DNA of 64,000 nucleotides from Shewanella piezotolerans WP3. GTDB taxonomy: Bacteria; Pseudomonadota; Gammaproteobacteria; Enterobacterales; Shewanellaceae. The translations under genes and the position numbers were made by a program. The DNA is taken from assembly GCF_000014885.1 (NCBI RefSeq), contig NC_011566.1, positions 1,860,001 to 1,924,000 of the forward strand. Reading direction: 5' to 3'. The notes beneath the pieces are model-generated. The model was given only the letters and a program-made list of their open reading frames with translations. It was not told the DNA's origin and did no database searches. Of this stretch, positions 1-7,473 are shown piece by piece. How positions within the stretch are numbered: position 1 is the first letter of the stretch; each line of letters begins with the position of its first letter.

Positions 1-69
1 ATCTGTGACAGGCTTTTCACCTAATTGATTGCGTAAATCACTAATTACAGCTTTATAATTTATCGACAT
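1..69 (-). CDS. dld: D-lactate dehydrogenase, FAD/Fe-S type (start only, cut by window edge)
   Basis: Only the first 23 codons are present, running off the left edge; the peptide begins MSINYKAVISDLRNQLGEKP. It lies 78 bp downstream of lldP on the same strand. In Shewanella the lactate permease is followed by a membrane-associated FAD/4Fe-4S D-lactate dehydrogenase (Dld-II), and the short N-terminus agrees with my memory of that protein. The identification is inferred mainly from synteny. The ATG has a modest AGAGA ribosome binding site. Confidence 0.55.
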   Translation of the reverse strand, partial: MSINYKAVISDLRNQLGEKPVTD

Positions 70-100
70 GGACTTATCTCTTTATTCGTTATTTTTAAGC

Positions 101-133
101 TCAATCAGAGCCGAAATAGGTGGCTCTGATTGA
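101..133 (-). promoter_or_regulatory. 12-bp perfect hairpin between lldP and dld
   Basis: TCAATCAGAGCC (101-112) pairs perfectly with GGCTCTGATTGA (122-133) across a 9-nt loop. On the minus transcript it sits between the lldP stop and the dld start. It is followed by an A-rich stretch, not a clean U-run, so it looks more like an intercistronic processing, stabilising or attenuating hairpin than a full terminator. Confidence 0.6.
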
Positions 134-147
134 TCGGGTATCACGGT

Positions 148-1791
148 CTAGAAGCCACCCCAAAGGAAGGCGATAGTGCCCGCTGTCATGGCGTACGCCA
201 AGGCTACCGGCATGGTTTTACGAATAATTTCAGACTCTCTTCCTGCCATACCAACAACGGTTGCAGCGGCAACGACGTTCATTACACACATCATGTTACC
301 GGCGTTAGCACCAATCCCCTGCAGTGCCAGTACCATAGCTTGGTTCATGCCAATGCTGTCGGCGACGCTATACTGGAGACCGGAGAACATCATGTTAGAG
401 AATGTGGCGCTGCCAGAGAGGAAGGCACCAAAAATGCCAACAATCGGGGCAACCCAAGACCATACCGCTCCCATGCTGCTAGCCAAGGTATCAGCGAGGG
501 CGACAGGCATAGAAGCCAGTCCAGAACTGTTGGTTCCTGAGTTTAAGAAAATCTTTACCATCGGCACTGACGCGCCCAGCGAAATAATGGTCGGGATCAT
601 TGAACTGCACGATACCGTGATTGATTCTTTGATGGCTTTTTTGTTCATTTTGAACAGGAAGAAACCTAAGATACACACCGCGATAAAGAAGGCACCAGGT
701 GCATAAAGAGTCTTAAATCCAGCACCTAGCTCCGTGCCTAGCAGGCCAGTCCACTTGACGTTAAAGCTCAGTAACCATGTTTTTAGTGGCGCAATAACAC
801 GAGACAGCACTAATAAAGCGGCCATGATGATGTAAGGAGTCCATGCGGCAATTTGCGAGAACTTCGTTGTAGAGGCCACCTTCGTTTCTTTTTGACCGTC
901 GTTTTCAGCAAAATCATTCCAAGGAGTTTTAGGCAGCAAAATGCCTTTCTTAGCTACGGGAATAACAATCGCCATACCTATAAGCGCACCGATAACTGAT
1001 GGGAACTCAGGGCCGGCAACATAGTTAATGATCCAAGCTGGAACCGTAAATGCTAGTCCGGCAAAGAGTGCGAATTTCCATATGGCAAAACCTTCGGCGA
1101 ATGATTTGTTACGACCGAAAAAGCCAGTCAATAAGGACACCATAACTAGCGGGATAAGGGTACCTGTTACCAGATCGATGGTGATCATGTGCATAGCGAT
1201 GAACTGGGCATAGTCGGCAAAACTGCCACCATGTTGAGCAATTTGTTCTGCCGCCATATTGACGCCGCCAGAAGTTAAGCCTTGCTCCATACCAAATAAC
1301 ACGGGAAGGCCAATTGCACCGAAGGATACCGACGCAGAGTCCGCAATCAGGGCTACAACTGCAGCAGCAATTGGGGGAATACCCAGTAACACTAGTAAAG
1401 GTGCGCCAATGGCTGCAGGAGTACCAAAGCCAGCACTGCCTTCAATGAATGAACCAAACAACCAACAGATAATGATGACCTGCACACGGGCATCTGCGCT
1501 AATATTGGTAAAACCTGCACGAATGGTATCCATCGCACCTGAATATTTCAGTGTATTAAGCAGAAACACTGCACCAAAGATAATACTTAAAGGTGTCAGT
1601 GCTGCTAGCAAGCCTTCAACCACAGATGCAGCTAGAAAGGTGGTATCCATCTGCCAGACAAACACGGCAGCAAGGCCTGTTAAGACTGCAGAAATGGGCA
1701 TTGCCCGTGATGCAGGCATTTTCAGCAATACTAAAAAAAGCATTACGCTGATCACCGGCGTTAAACTCGCGAGTAGTTGAATAAAGTTCAT
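148..1791 (-). CDS. lldP: L-lactate permease
   Basis: 547 aa, the usual size of the LctP/LldP lactate permease family. The protein is almost entirely hydrophobic, with about a dozen or more membrane spans from the N-terminus (starting near residue 5) to the last residues. It carries the family's conserved SFIEGSAGFGTPAA stretch around residue 115 and a GANAGNMMC motif near the C-terminus. It would import lactate with protons across the inner membrane. The partial dehydrogenase gene downstream would oxidise it, so the two probably form an operon. The upstream region holds the dyad and FNR-like box described separately. Confidence 0.93.
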   Translation of the reverse strand: MNFIQLLASLTPVISVMLFLVLLKMPASRAMPISAVLTGLAAVFVWQMDTTFLAASVVEGLLAALTPLSIIFGAVFLLNTLKYSGAMDTIRAGFTNISADARVQVIIICWLFGSFIEGSAGFGTPAAIGAPLLVLLGIPPIAAAVVALIADSASVSFGAIGLPVLFGMEQGLTSGGVNMAAEQIAQHGGSFADYAQFIAMHMITIDLVTGTLIPLVMVSLLTGFFGRNKSFAEGFAIWKFALFAGLAFTVPAWIINYVAGPEFPSVIGALIGMAIVIPVAKKGILLPKTPWNDFAENDGQKETKVASTTKFSQIAAWTPYIIMAALLVLSRVIAPLKTWLLSFNVKWTGLLGTELGAGFKTLYAPGAFFIAVCILGFFLFKMNKKAIKESITVSCSSMIPTIISLGASVPMVKIFLNSGTNSSGLASMPVALADTLASSMGAVWSWVAPIVGIFGAFLSGSATFSNMMFSGLQYSVADSIGMNQAMVLALQGIGANAGNMMCVMNVVAAATVVGMAGRESEIIRKTMPVALAYAMTAGTIAFLWGGF

Positions 1792-1960
1792 GGGGGCCTC
1801 TTATTACCTTATTTTTATTTAGAGTTATTTCTAGTTAATAGCGGTTTTATTGACTCGTTGGTTACGGTTGTTTGTTTGGCGTTGTGACCATGGTCGACTG
1901 CCTGATAAATGTGTTTTTTTATCTACGGAGAATGGTATGGCTTTATAGGGGCTTTTTTTA

Positions 1961-2000
1961 TCCGTGTTTGCACCTAATGCGTCTAAGGGTTTACACGTAG
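1961..2000 (-). promoter_or_regulatory. 40-bp dyad operator upstream of lldP, shared with the porin
   Basis: Left arm TCCGTGTTTGCACCTA and right arm TAAGGGTTTACACGTAG flank a 7-bp spacer. The arms are imperfect inverted repeats of each other. The same 40-bp arrangement recurs upstream of the porin at 6326-6365 with 30 of 40 identities; 6 of the 10 mismatches lie in the spacer. Conserved half-sites with a free spacer suggest a dimeric regulator. The LuxR-type response regulator encoded between the two targets is the obvious candidate (inference). Confidence 0.65.
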
Positions 2001-2153
2001 AAAAGCCAGATTGTTGAGGTTAGGCCTGACAGGTTATTAGCTTGGGTAATGTTTGGGGAATATAATAAGTCGTTATATTACAGTTGCTTATTTGTTTTCG
2101 GTCAAAAGAGCTGGCAACGCTTTGCAGCACTTAAATGTAAGGAGATTAGCAAC

Positions 2154-2167
2154 ATGATGTGGATCAA
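2154..2167. promoter_or_regulatory. FNR/EtrA-like box
   Basis: ATGATGTGGATCAA matches the FNR-family consensus TTGAT-N4-ATCAA with one mismatch. It starts exactly 193 bp from the start of the dyad at 1961, the same distance as in the porin promoter. It could equally be read as a weak CRP-type site. Confidence 0.45.
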
Positions 2168-2456
2168 CTTTGTAATGATTAATTACCCACAGTGTTAAAA
2201 CTAACTGGCAAACTACATTTAACAGATTGGCAAGTGATAGCAAAATAACGGTTGTAAATGAACCGAACCGTACATCGTGACTGCAAAGCGGTGTTTTCTT
2301 GATGTTTCCCTATTAATCCAATCATATACTAAAATATGGGCCACAAATCGACTAGATAGTGCCGTGATTCTCAAGCTAAGTTATTTGCCTTTCCTTTGAT
2401 CTAGCTCTGCTACTCGTGGGTATTTACTGTGATTTTTGCGTTGATTAACTGTTAAT

Positions 2457-2480
2457 ATAGCCCCCGTTTATGGGGGCTAT
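2457..2480 (+). promoter_or_regulatory. GC-rich hairpin in the leader of the kinase gene
   Basis: ATAGCCCCC (2457-2465) pairs perfectly with GGGGGCTAT (2472-2480) across a 6-nt loop, ending 28 bp before the kinase start codon. No U-run follows. It may affect translation or mRNA stability of the two-component operon. Confidence 0.5.
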
Positions 2481-2508
2481 CCCTAATATAGCGGAGTATT
2501 AATCAGCG

Positions 2509-3909
2509 ATGAACATTAATCATAAGTTACAGCTTATCACCGTACTTCCACTCATTTTATCTCTGATGCTGGTGTTGTTTGTGACTCAAATGCAGTATCG
2601 AGAGCTTTCCCATCAAGTCGTCGACGTCTACCGTCAGAGTATTATTGATCACCGCAAAGAAGAGCTGAAAAATTATTTGGCTATTGCTAATGTCGCGATT
2701 AAGCACCTCCATAAAAATAACAGCGATAACAAACAAGATGTAGAACAAGAAATTAAGTCTATGCTGGCCGAGATGCGCTTCGGTAAAAATGGTTACTTCT
2801 TTGCATATGATCTTAATGGTAAAAGCCTGGTATTGCCTGACCAAGAATGGCGTGTAGGTAAGAACTGGCTAGACTTGGCCGATGACAATGGGGTTCACTT
2901 TATTCAAGAGCTCATCTCTGGAGCTAGGAAAGGCGGCGGCTATCTCACCTACCTATTCAATCAACCCTCAAATGACGGCCAATTGGGCCAAAAAATGGCC
3001 TATGCCGAAGTGTTGGGGCAGTGGCAGTGGATGTTTGGTACTGGCGTTTACATTGATGATATTAATGAAGAAACTGAATTATTGAGCACCTCTATCAGTA
3101 GTCATATTCGTTACACTTCGCTTATGACGTTGACGATAGGTATATTAGCGGTAAGTGCGGTGTTTATCGGTGGTATTTTTATGCGTGTTGGTGAGAAACG
3201 CCTCGCAAATGCTAAACTTAGAACACTCAACGAGCGGATTTACCAAACTCAGGAAGAGGAGTGTAAACGGGTTTCTAGAGAGTTGCACGATGGGGTCAGT
3301 CAAACCATTGCTGCGGCGCTATTTTCGATGGAAACGGCGCAGCTAAAACAGGAGTACGGCGATGATTCTTCGAAGGAACTGGAAAAGTCGATCACATTGA
3401 CGCGGCAGATAATGCTTGAAATCCGTAATATCTCGCATCAATTACATCCAGCCATTCTCGAGGACTATGGCCTCGGCTCTGCATTAATCGAATTGGGTAG
3501 AGAGTTTACCCTGCGTACTGGGGTTGAGGTCAAAGTACAGCGATTATCAGTGCGTAAAATCCTCTCAACTGAACTTAGCTGTGCCCTTTACCGGATAGTG
3601 CAAGAGTCGCTAACCAACATCGAGCGGCACTCTGAAGCAAAGAATGTGTTGATATCACTAGCACTGACACCAAGATGGCTGACCCTGGAGATCCATGATG
3701 ATGGTAAAGGATTTAACTATGAGTGTTTTGAACGAAAATCGACGCCCTTTGAAGGAATAGGTTTGAGGAATATGAACGAAAGAGTGAAATTTTATAATGG
3801 TGAGCTCAAGGTTGATTCAACAATTGGGAAGGGAGTGAAACTGGTGGCCCGTATTCCTCAAAGCGAGTTACGTTATCGAGCCGATAGTGCCACTGGAGGA
3901 CTGTTATGA
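2509..3909 (+). CDS. Cache-domain sensor histidine kinase, NarL/DegS-type
   Basis: 466 aa inner-membrane sensor. A first membrane helix (about residues 8-26) and a second (about 203-225) bracket a periplasmic segment of about 170 residues. That segment has the single-Cache signature (FGKNGYFFAYD near 91-101, then a WMFGTGVYIDD end), the fold that binds small carboxylates in many chemoreceptors. The cytoplasmic part has a HisKA_3 dimerisation helix with the phospho-accepting His in RELHDGVSQ (H260) and a HATPase domain with QESLTNIERH and GIGLRNMNER motifs. Its gene overlaps the regulator gene by ATGA. Its position between lldP and a porin suggests it senses lactate or a related organic acid; the ligand is inference. 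Confidence 0.88.
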   Translation: MNINHKLQLITVLPLILSLMLVLFVTQMQYRELSHQVVDVYRQSIIDHRKEELKNYLAIANVAIKHLHKNNSDNKQDVEQEIKSMLAEMRFGKNGYFFAYDLNGKSLVLPDQEWRVGKNWLDLADDNGVHFIQELISGARKGGGYLTYLFNQPSNDGQLGQKMAYAEVLGQWQWMFGTGVYIDDINEETELLSTSISSHIRYTSLMTLTIGILAVSAVFIGGIFMRVGEKRLANAKLRTLNERIYQTQEEECKRVSRELHDGVSQTIAAALFSMETAQLKQEYGDDSSKELEKSITLTRQIMLEIRNISHQLHPAILEDYGLGSALIELGREFTLRTGVEVKVQRLSVRKILSTELSCALYRIVQESLTNIERHSEAKNVLISLALTPRWLTLEIHDDGKGFNYECFERKSTPFEGIGLRNMNERVKFYNGELKVDSTIGKGVKLVARIPQSELRYRADSATGGLL

Positions 3910-4526
3910 TCCGCGTACTTCTGGTGGACGATCACCCTTTGTTTCGCGAAGGGCTACGTTATCGCTTAAGTCTAGACAGCGATATTGAGGTGTTGGCTGA
4001 AGCTGATAATGGCCAGCAAGCATTGGAAATCCTTAATAAAATGCCGGTTGATTTAGTGTTGACGGATATTAATATGCCACAAATGGACGGTATGTATCTG
4101 CTTGAGCTAATTAAAGAGCAGGAGCTGTCGTGTAAAGTGGTGATGCTGAGTATGCATGACAACAAAGAATATATCATGGCGACAATGCGCTACGGTGCTG
4201 ATGGCTATATTCTTAAAGATGTGCCGGGTAAAGAACTGATTGAAGCGATAAAGAAAGTCGCTGCAGGCAAGCGCTATTTCAGTGCTGATGTCATAAATAC
4301 TTTGTCACAGGAGCTTGCCAGCGGCAAGCAAGCCCTCGTTACCCAGCGTGAGCAGTTGGTGTTACGATTGATATCGCTTGGCATGAACAATAAACGTATA
4401 GCTCAGGAGATGGATGTGAGTGTGCGCACGGTTGAGACCCACAAACGCAATATTAAGCAAAAACTGATGATAGATAGTACGGCAGGCTTGGTGCGATATG
4501 CGATCGATCATGGTTTAGACCGTTAA
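3906..4526 (+). CDS. LuxR/NarL-family response regulator
   Basis: 206 aa. The N-terminal receiver domain has the acidic pair DD at 8-9, phospho-acceptor D54 in LTDINMP and the conserved lysine in YILKDVPG. A linker is followed by a LuxR-type helix-turn-helix at the C-terminus (NKRIAQEMDVSVRTVETHKRNI). It is translationally coupled to the kinase by a 4-nt overlap, so the two are a cognate pair. Regulators of this class bind inverted-repeat operators as dimers, which fits the dyads upstream of lldP and the porin on either side. That link is inference. Confidence 0.9.
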   Translation: MIRVLLVDDHPLFREGLRYRLSLDSDIEVLAEADNGQQALEILNKMPVDLVLTDINMPQMDGMYLLELIKEQELSCKVVMLSMHDNKEYIMATMRYGADGYILKDVPGKELIEAIKKVAAGKRYFSADVINTLSQELASGKQALVTQREQLVLRLISLGMNNKRIAQEMDVSVRTVETHKRNIKQKLMIDSTAGLVRYAIDHGLDR

Positions 4527-4528
4527 TA

Positions 4529-4549
4529 CTTCTTATACTGATTGCCATT
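4529..4549. repeat. Remnant of a family A repeat end
   Basis: The bases ACTTCTTATACTGATTG just after the response regulator stop match the terminal repeat of the family A elements (compare 4601-4864). Nothing else of an element is recognisable around them, so this is probably an eroded copy. Confidence 0.4.
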
Positions 4550-4600
4550 AACCGATATTTTCAGATAGCTGCAGTAATTGAAAACACCCAAAGTAGGGTT

Positions 4601-4864
4601 ATACCAATCAGTATAAAGATTTGATCGCTCAGCGAGAGTTTATCGGCTTTGAGATAAGGTCATTAAATGCTCCTCGGTAACTGCACCTGCGTGACTCTCG
4701 ACAATCGTTTTAGCATGATGCTAGCTGCGAGCATCCTTACTCTTGTACCTCATACTACTGTGTTATATAAACTCATTAGGGAACATTCATTGTGTCATTA
4801 CTCACTTTGAATTAGCGTGCCAAAAACACTCTGGGTAGATCAACGTCTTATACTGATTGGTATT
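4601..4864. mobile_element. MITE-like element, family A, full copy
   Basis: 264 bp bounded by inverted ends: ATACCAATCAGTATAA at the left, and at the right a sequence whose reverse complement is ATACCAATCAGTATAAG. Both ends continue into TTGATC. There is no ORF of note. A second full copy of the same length lies at 25362-25625, and partial copies at 6597, 14124 and 59412. The right end abuts a family B element after one T, consistent with insertion at TA-rich sites. Confidence 0.8.
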
Positions 4865-4865
4865 A

Positions 4866-5130
4866 TACCAATTGCATTAAAAGTTTGACCATTCAGCGGG
4901 AATTCAAAACGCTGTAGGCAAGTAGTGGAATTTGAGCTAATAGTTATTCTATATCCAAATCCCATAGCGAAGCATACAGCGTTTTGAAACCCGCACTACG
5001 TGAGCCCCTTAGTCTTTCCACTTCTGCTTTGCATTGGCTTAAAAGGGAATAACCATTTCTTTACCAATGCGCTTTGAATTGAAAAGGCTGAGGGGCTCTG
5101 AATTGGTCAAATACTTAATGCAATTGGTAT
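4866..5130. mobile_element. MITE-like element, family B, short copy
   Basis: 265 bp with inverted ends ATACCAATTGCATTAA, each followed by TTTGACCA after a few variable bases. Internally it has a second inverted pair around CAAAACGCTG/CAGCGTTTTG. It is non-coding and closely matches 12558-12886, which has extra internal segments. It ends 8 bp from the porin stop codon, so its fold may serve as that gene's terminator (inference). Confidence 0.8.
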
Positions 5131-5138
5131 TATATAGC

Positions 5139-6209
5139 TTAAAGTACGTACTTGGCCGAAAGCTGGATGTAATCAGAGTTGGCACTGTTCGTGGCTGAAA
5201 TATCTGCATCATAGTTACCCAATTCAACGCCAACACTCAATTGCTTATTGAGCTGTTTGATCAGGTTAATAGCGTAGTGGTTGCGATCTGAATCTGCGTT
5301 AAGCCCATTGAAGTCTTCAACGTCAGCGTGACCGTAGTAAATGCTAGAACGCCAGTCTTCACTCCAGAAATGGCGATATGCGACGGTATAGGCTTGGGTT
5401 GTCAACAGATCACCACTGCCATCCGTATTGACCTTATCGCCAGGGTTGTGGCCAGGAGAAATATAACGGCCGGCAGCGCCTGCGTTGTAGGTAAAGCGGA
5501 AGTCATCTTTACCGAAGGTAAAAACCTTACCGCTTAAGCTGTAGGCAAACTGCGTACCATCGGCGTTACCAGCGACACCATTGTTATCGAACGTGCGAGC
5601 AAGCACTGCAACTGCCACTTGGCCAAAATCACCTTTGTAGGTGTAGCGAGCCACTGCGTCGGGGATACTCTGGTTGGCATCGGTCGCATTGGCTGGATTT
5701 TCTAATGCCAGTTCTAAGCCACCATTAGTATAACGGATCTGGGTTTGACGAATGAATACCTGACCAACATGTGCGCCGCCAAAGTCGAGTGCATCAGCAA
5801 TGGAGGCCAATGGCATAAAGGTTGACCAAGTCTGACCAACTTTCCAGTTCTTGTAAGCAATATAGGCGTGACGCATGCGTGGGGTGTAGGAGTTAGAAAC
5901 CAGTGCGTTACCGCCACCGCCGTAGAAGTCATACTCTAAAAATCCAGTCACTGCGCCATGGGTAAACTTTACGTTGAAACGTGACTCTTTGGCTTGGAGG
6001 CTGGTTTGATTAGTATCTGGCGCGTAGGTACTGGTACCTATCCAGTAATCTCGATATGCCTGATCGCCATTCACATTACGCAAGTCGACTTTGAAATAGC
6101 CGCCGAAAGTTAACTTTGAACTCTCATCAAGTTGGACTTCATAGCCAGCGAAAGAAGATGCCGAGAAAAGTGTCGCTACCACTAACGCGGTTTTAGTCAT
6201 TCTATTCAT
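5139..6209 (-). CDS. DcaP-like outer-membrane porin
   Basis: 356 aa. The start is placed at the ATG giving MNRMTKTALVV, which has an AAGG ribosome site and gives a normal signal peptide ending SSFAGYE; an upstream in-frame start would add 17 unlikely residues. The mature part is a beta-rich porin: LTFGGYFKVDLRN at the start, the family segment AKESRFNVKF, SYTPRMRHAYI, a QIRYTNGGLELALENP strand, and a terminal aromatic-rich strand ending YVL. It resembles the DcaP trimeric porins, which pass small carboxylates in Acinetobacter. It is 31-40% similar by eye to the porin at 26193. The dyad shared with lldP suggests a role in lactate entry. Confidence 0.82.
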   Translation of the reverse strand: MNRMTKTALVVATLFSASSFAGYEVQLDESSKLTFGGYFKVDLRNVNGDQAYRDYWIGTSTYAPDTNQTSLQAKESRFNVKFTHGAVTGFLEYDFYGGGGNALVSNSYTPRMRHAYIAYKNWKVGQTWSTFMPLASIADALDFGGAHVGQVFIRQTQIRYTNGGLELALENPANATDANQSIPDAVARYTYKGDFGQVAVAVLARTFDNNGVAGNADGTQFAYSLSGKVFTFGKDDFRFTYNAGAAGRYISPGHNPGDKVNTDGSGDLLTTQAYTVAYRHFWSEDWRSSIYYGHADVEDFNGLNADSDRNHYAINLIKQLNKQLSVGVELGNYDADISATNSANSDYIQLSAKYVL

Positions 6210-6325
6210 CAAGGTGCCTTTATTTAGGGTTGTTGTCTGCTTTGAGGAGTGAGCAAACAACTGCCCCTCAGCAAACTTATGGTTTGTCTGCGGCTAACCA
6301 TATGGCTTTAGAAAGGTTTTTTTTA

Positions 6326-6365
6326 TCCGTATTTACACCTAGGAGGAGTAAGGGCTTACCCGTAG
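6326..6365 (-). promoter_or_regulatory. 40-bp dyad operator upstream of the porin, shared with lldP
   Basis: Left arm TCCGTATTTACACCTA and right arm TAAGGGCTTACCCGTAG are separated by 7 bp. The two arms and their spacing match the dyad at 1961-2000. The site lies 117 bp upstream of the porin start codon, compared with 170 bp for lldP. A T-rich run directly precedes the left arm in both copies. Confidence 0.65.
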
Positions 6366-6518
6366 AAATTCTGCTTTCTCAGCGTTTTGGCTTACAGCTC
6401 TTGAGGATGGAATAGCAGGTTAATTAAATTCTTAACATTTAAATACAGTAGGTTGCTGGGTTGTATTGTAAATGTTGGCTAGCTGATTTTTGTAGTTGAA
6501 CATTGGGCCTTTGGGGAC

Positions 6519-6532
6519 TTGATGTAGATCAA
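6519..6532. promoter_or_regulatory. FNR/EtrA-type box, perfect consensus
   Basis: TTGATGTAGATCAA is a perfect TTGAT-N4-ATCAA palindrome, the FNR/EtrA consensus. It starts 193 bp from the start of the dyad, identical to the arrangement at lldP. It suggests that porin expression responds to oxygen or electron-acceptor state; a CRP-type reading is also possible. Confidence 0.55.
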
Positions 6533-6596
6533 TCTATTAACGATTAACGGTGAATACTGTTATCGAATGGTAAAAGGAAGGTTCGAAACTGGGCTT

Positions 6597-6745
6597 ATAC
6601 CAATCAGTATAAAGATTTGATCCCTCTGCGAGAATATAGCGGCTTTAAGGTAAGGTCATTAAATGCTCCTCGGTAACTGCTCCTGTGTTACTCTCGATAA
6701 TCGCTCCTGCATTATTCTAGCTTCGAGCATCCTTACTCTCGTACC
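6597..6745. mobile_element. MITE-like element, family A, left part only
   Basis: It starts with ATACCAATCAGTATAA and follows the copy at 4601 for about 150 bp, through GAGCATCCTTACTC, then loses similarity. No right end is present, so the copy is truncated or eroded. Confidence 0.65.
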
Positions 6746-6752
6746 GCCTATA

Positions 6753-6922
6753 TCTGACCTCTAAGGAGGGAGGGAATGTCTAATTTTGTATGGAACAAAA
6801 TAGACCATATAGTCGTGCATTAATGGCATTCACCACATCTGACCTCAAGGGGGGGAGGGGGTGCCTTAAGCATGTCAGAAATATACTAGGCCATGTGGTT
6901 AGCAATGAATGAAGCGCATAAA
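6753..6922. repeat. Two diverged tandem repeats with G-runs, period about 85 bp
   Basis: TCTGACCTC at 6753-6761 and at 6838-6846 are each followed by a purine run rich in G (the second has a run of seven G, then four or more). Diverged but alignable sequence follows, containing ACCATATAGTCGTG and GGCCATGTGGTTAG respectively. The function is unknown. Confidence 0.4.
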
Positions 6923-7262
6923 CCAAATATGCTTGCTGATCCCCCCGTGATTATTGATGATAAACACTCTCGTGATAATTAATTTTGTAAGAATAGTATG
7001 GCAAGGTGGATACAGGCATAGGTGTTCGGTTTGCTTACCGCTTAGAAGGTGGAATGCAGAACCTAGCCAAAGGTGTTATAACTAAATTAGTAAAACGACT
7101 TATATAAATTTACATTGTGGTGATGTAAATTATAAAAATACTAGAAGCATTAAAGCTTAATTTTGTGTGTTGACCAGAAAGGATGTTGGTAACTTTGCAC
7201 AGACTCAGAATAATATTTTTTTAGATATCTACTTCCTGCATGGATTGAAAGGAAAAAGACAG

Positions 7263-7373
7263 ATGAAAAGCCGTAAAAGAATTGGTTGGCATAAGAAGAA
7301 GTCAGGGCACAAGGTAGAGAAAGCTGTGACTTTATTTTTTTTCTTAATAATTGTCATTATGTTATTTGTTTAG
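7263..7373 (+). CDS. Possible small membrane protein
   Basis: 36 codons from the ATG preceded by GGAAAAAGACAG. The peptide has a strongly basic N-terminal half (KSRKRIGWHKKKSGHK) and a single hydrophobic helix at the C-terminus (TLFFFLIIVIMLFV). A longer in-frame start exists at 7167 but has no good ribosome site. I do not recognise it. Basic-then-hydrophobic architecture is common among real small membrane proteins, but also arises by chance in AT-rich spacers. Confidence 0.35.
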   Translation: MKSRKRIGWHKKKSGHKVEKAVTLFFFLIIVIMLFV

Positions 7374-7430
7374 CTGTAGTTGAATCCCTGATAATTACTT
7401 TTCCTATGCGGTAAATTCTGCATAGAAAAA

Positions 7431-7456
7431 ATAAAGGCACTAAATAGTGCCTTTAT
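7431..7456 (-). terminator. Terminator of purMN (bidirectional)
   Basis: The stem AAAGGCACTA/TAGTGCCTTT has a 2-nt loop, with A-rich sequence on one side and T-rich on the other. It lies 17 bp beyond the purN stop codon. Confidence 0.8.
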
Positions 7457-7473
7457 TATCAGAGGTTTACCGT

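Larger units (their letters stand above)
1792..2508. other. Intergenic control region between lldP and the histidine kinase
   Basis: This 717-bp divergent spacer has no convincing gene. It holds the 40-bp dyad shared with the porin promoter (1961-2000), an FNR-like box (2154-2167) and a hairpin just before the kinase gene (2457-2480). The remainder is AT-rich and unremarkable. Confidence 0.6.
6210..7262. other. Long intergenic region upstream of the porin
   Basis: About 1 kb without a convincing gene. It contains the porin control dyad (6326-6365), a perfect FNR-type box (6519-6532), a partial family A element (6597-6745) and two diverged G-rich repeats (6753 onward). The rest is AT-rich, with nothing I can assign. 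Confidence 0.55.

Noticed and set aside
130..706. Plus-strand frames opposite the end of lldP
   Set aside because: They are antisense to conserved membrane segments of lldP and have no ribosome sites.
2111..2126. TGGCAACGCTTTGCA looks like a sigma-54 promoter upstream of the kinase gene
   Set aside because: The GG and GC elements are one base too close for the -24/-12 consensus, and it lies about 380 bp from the nearest downstream gene.
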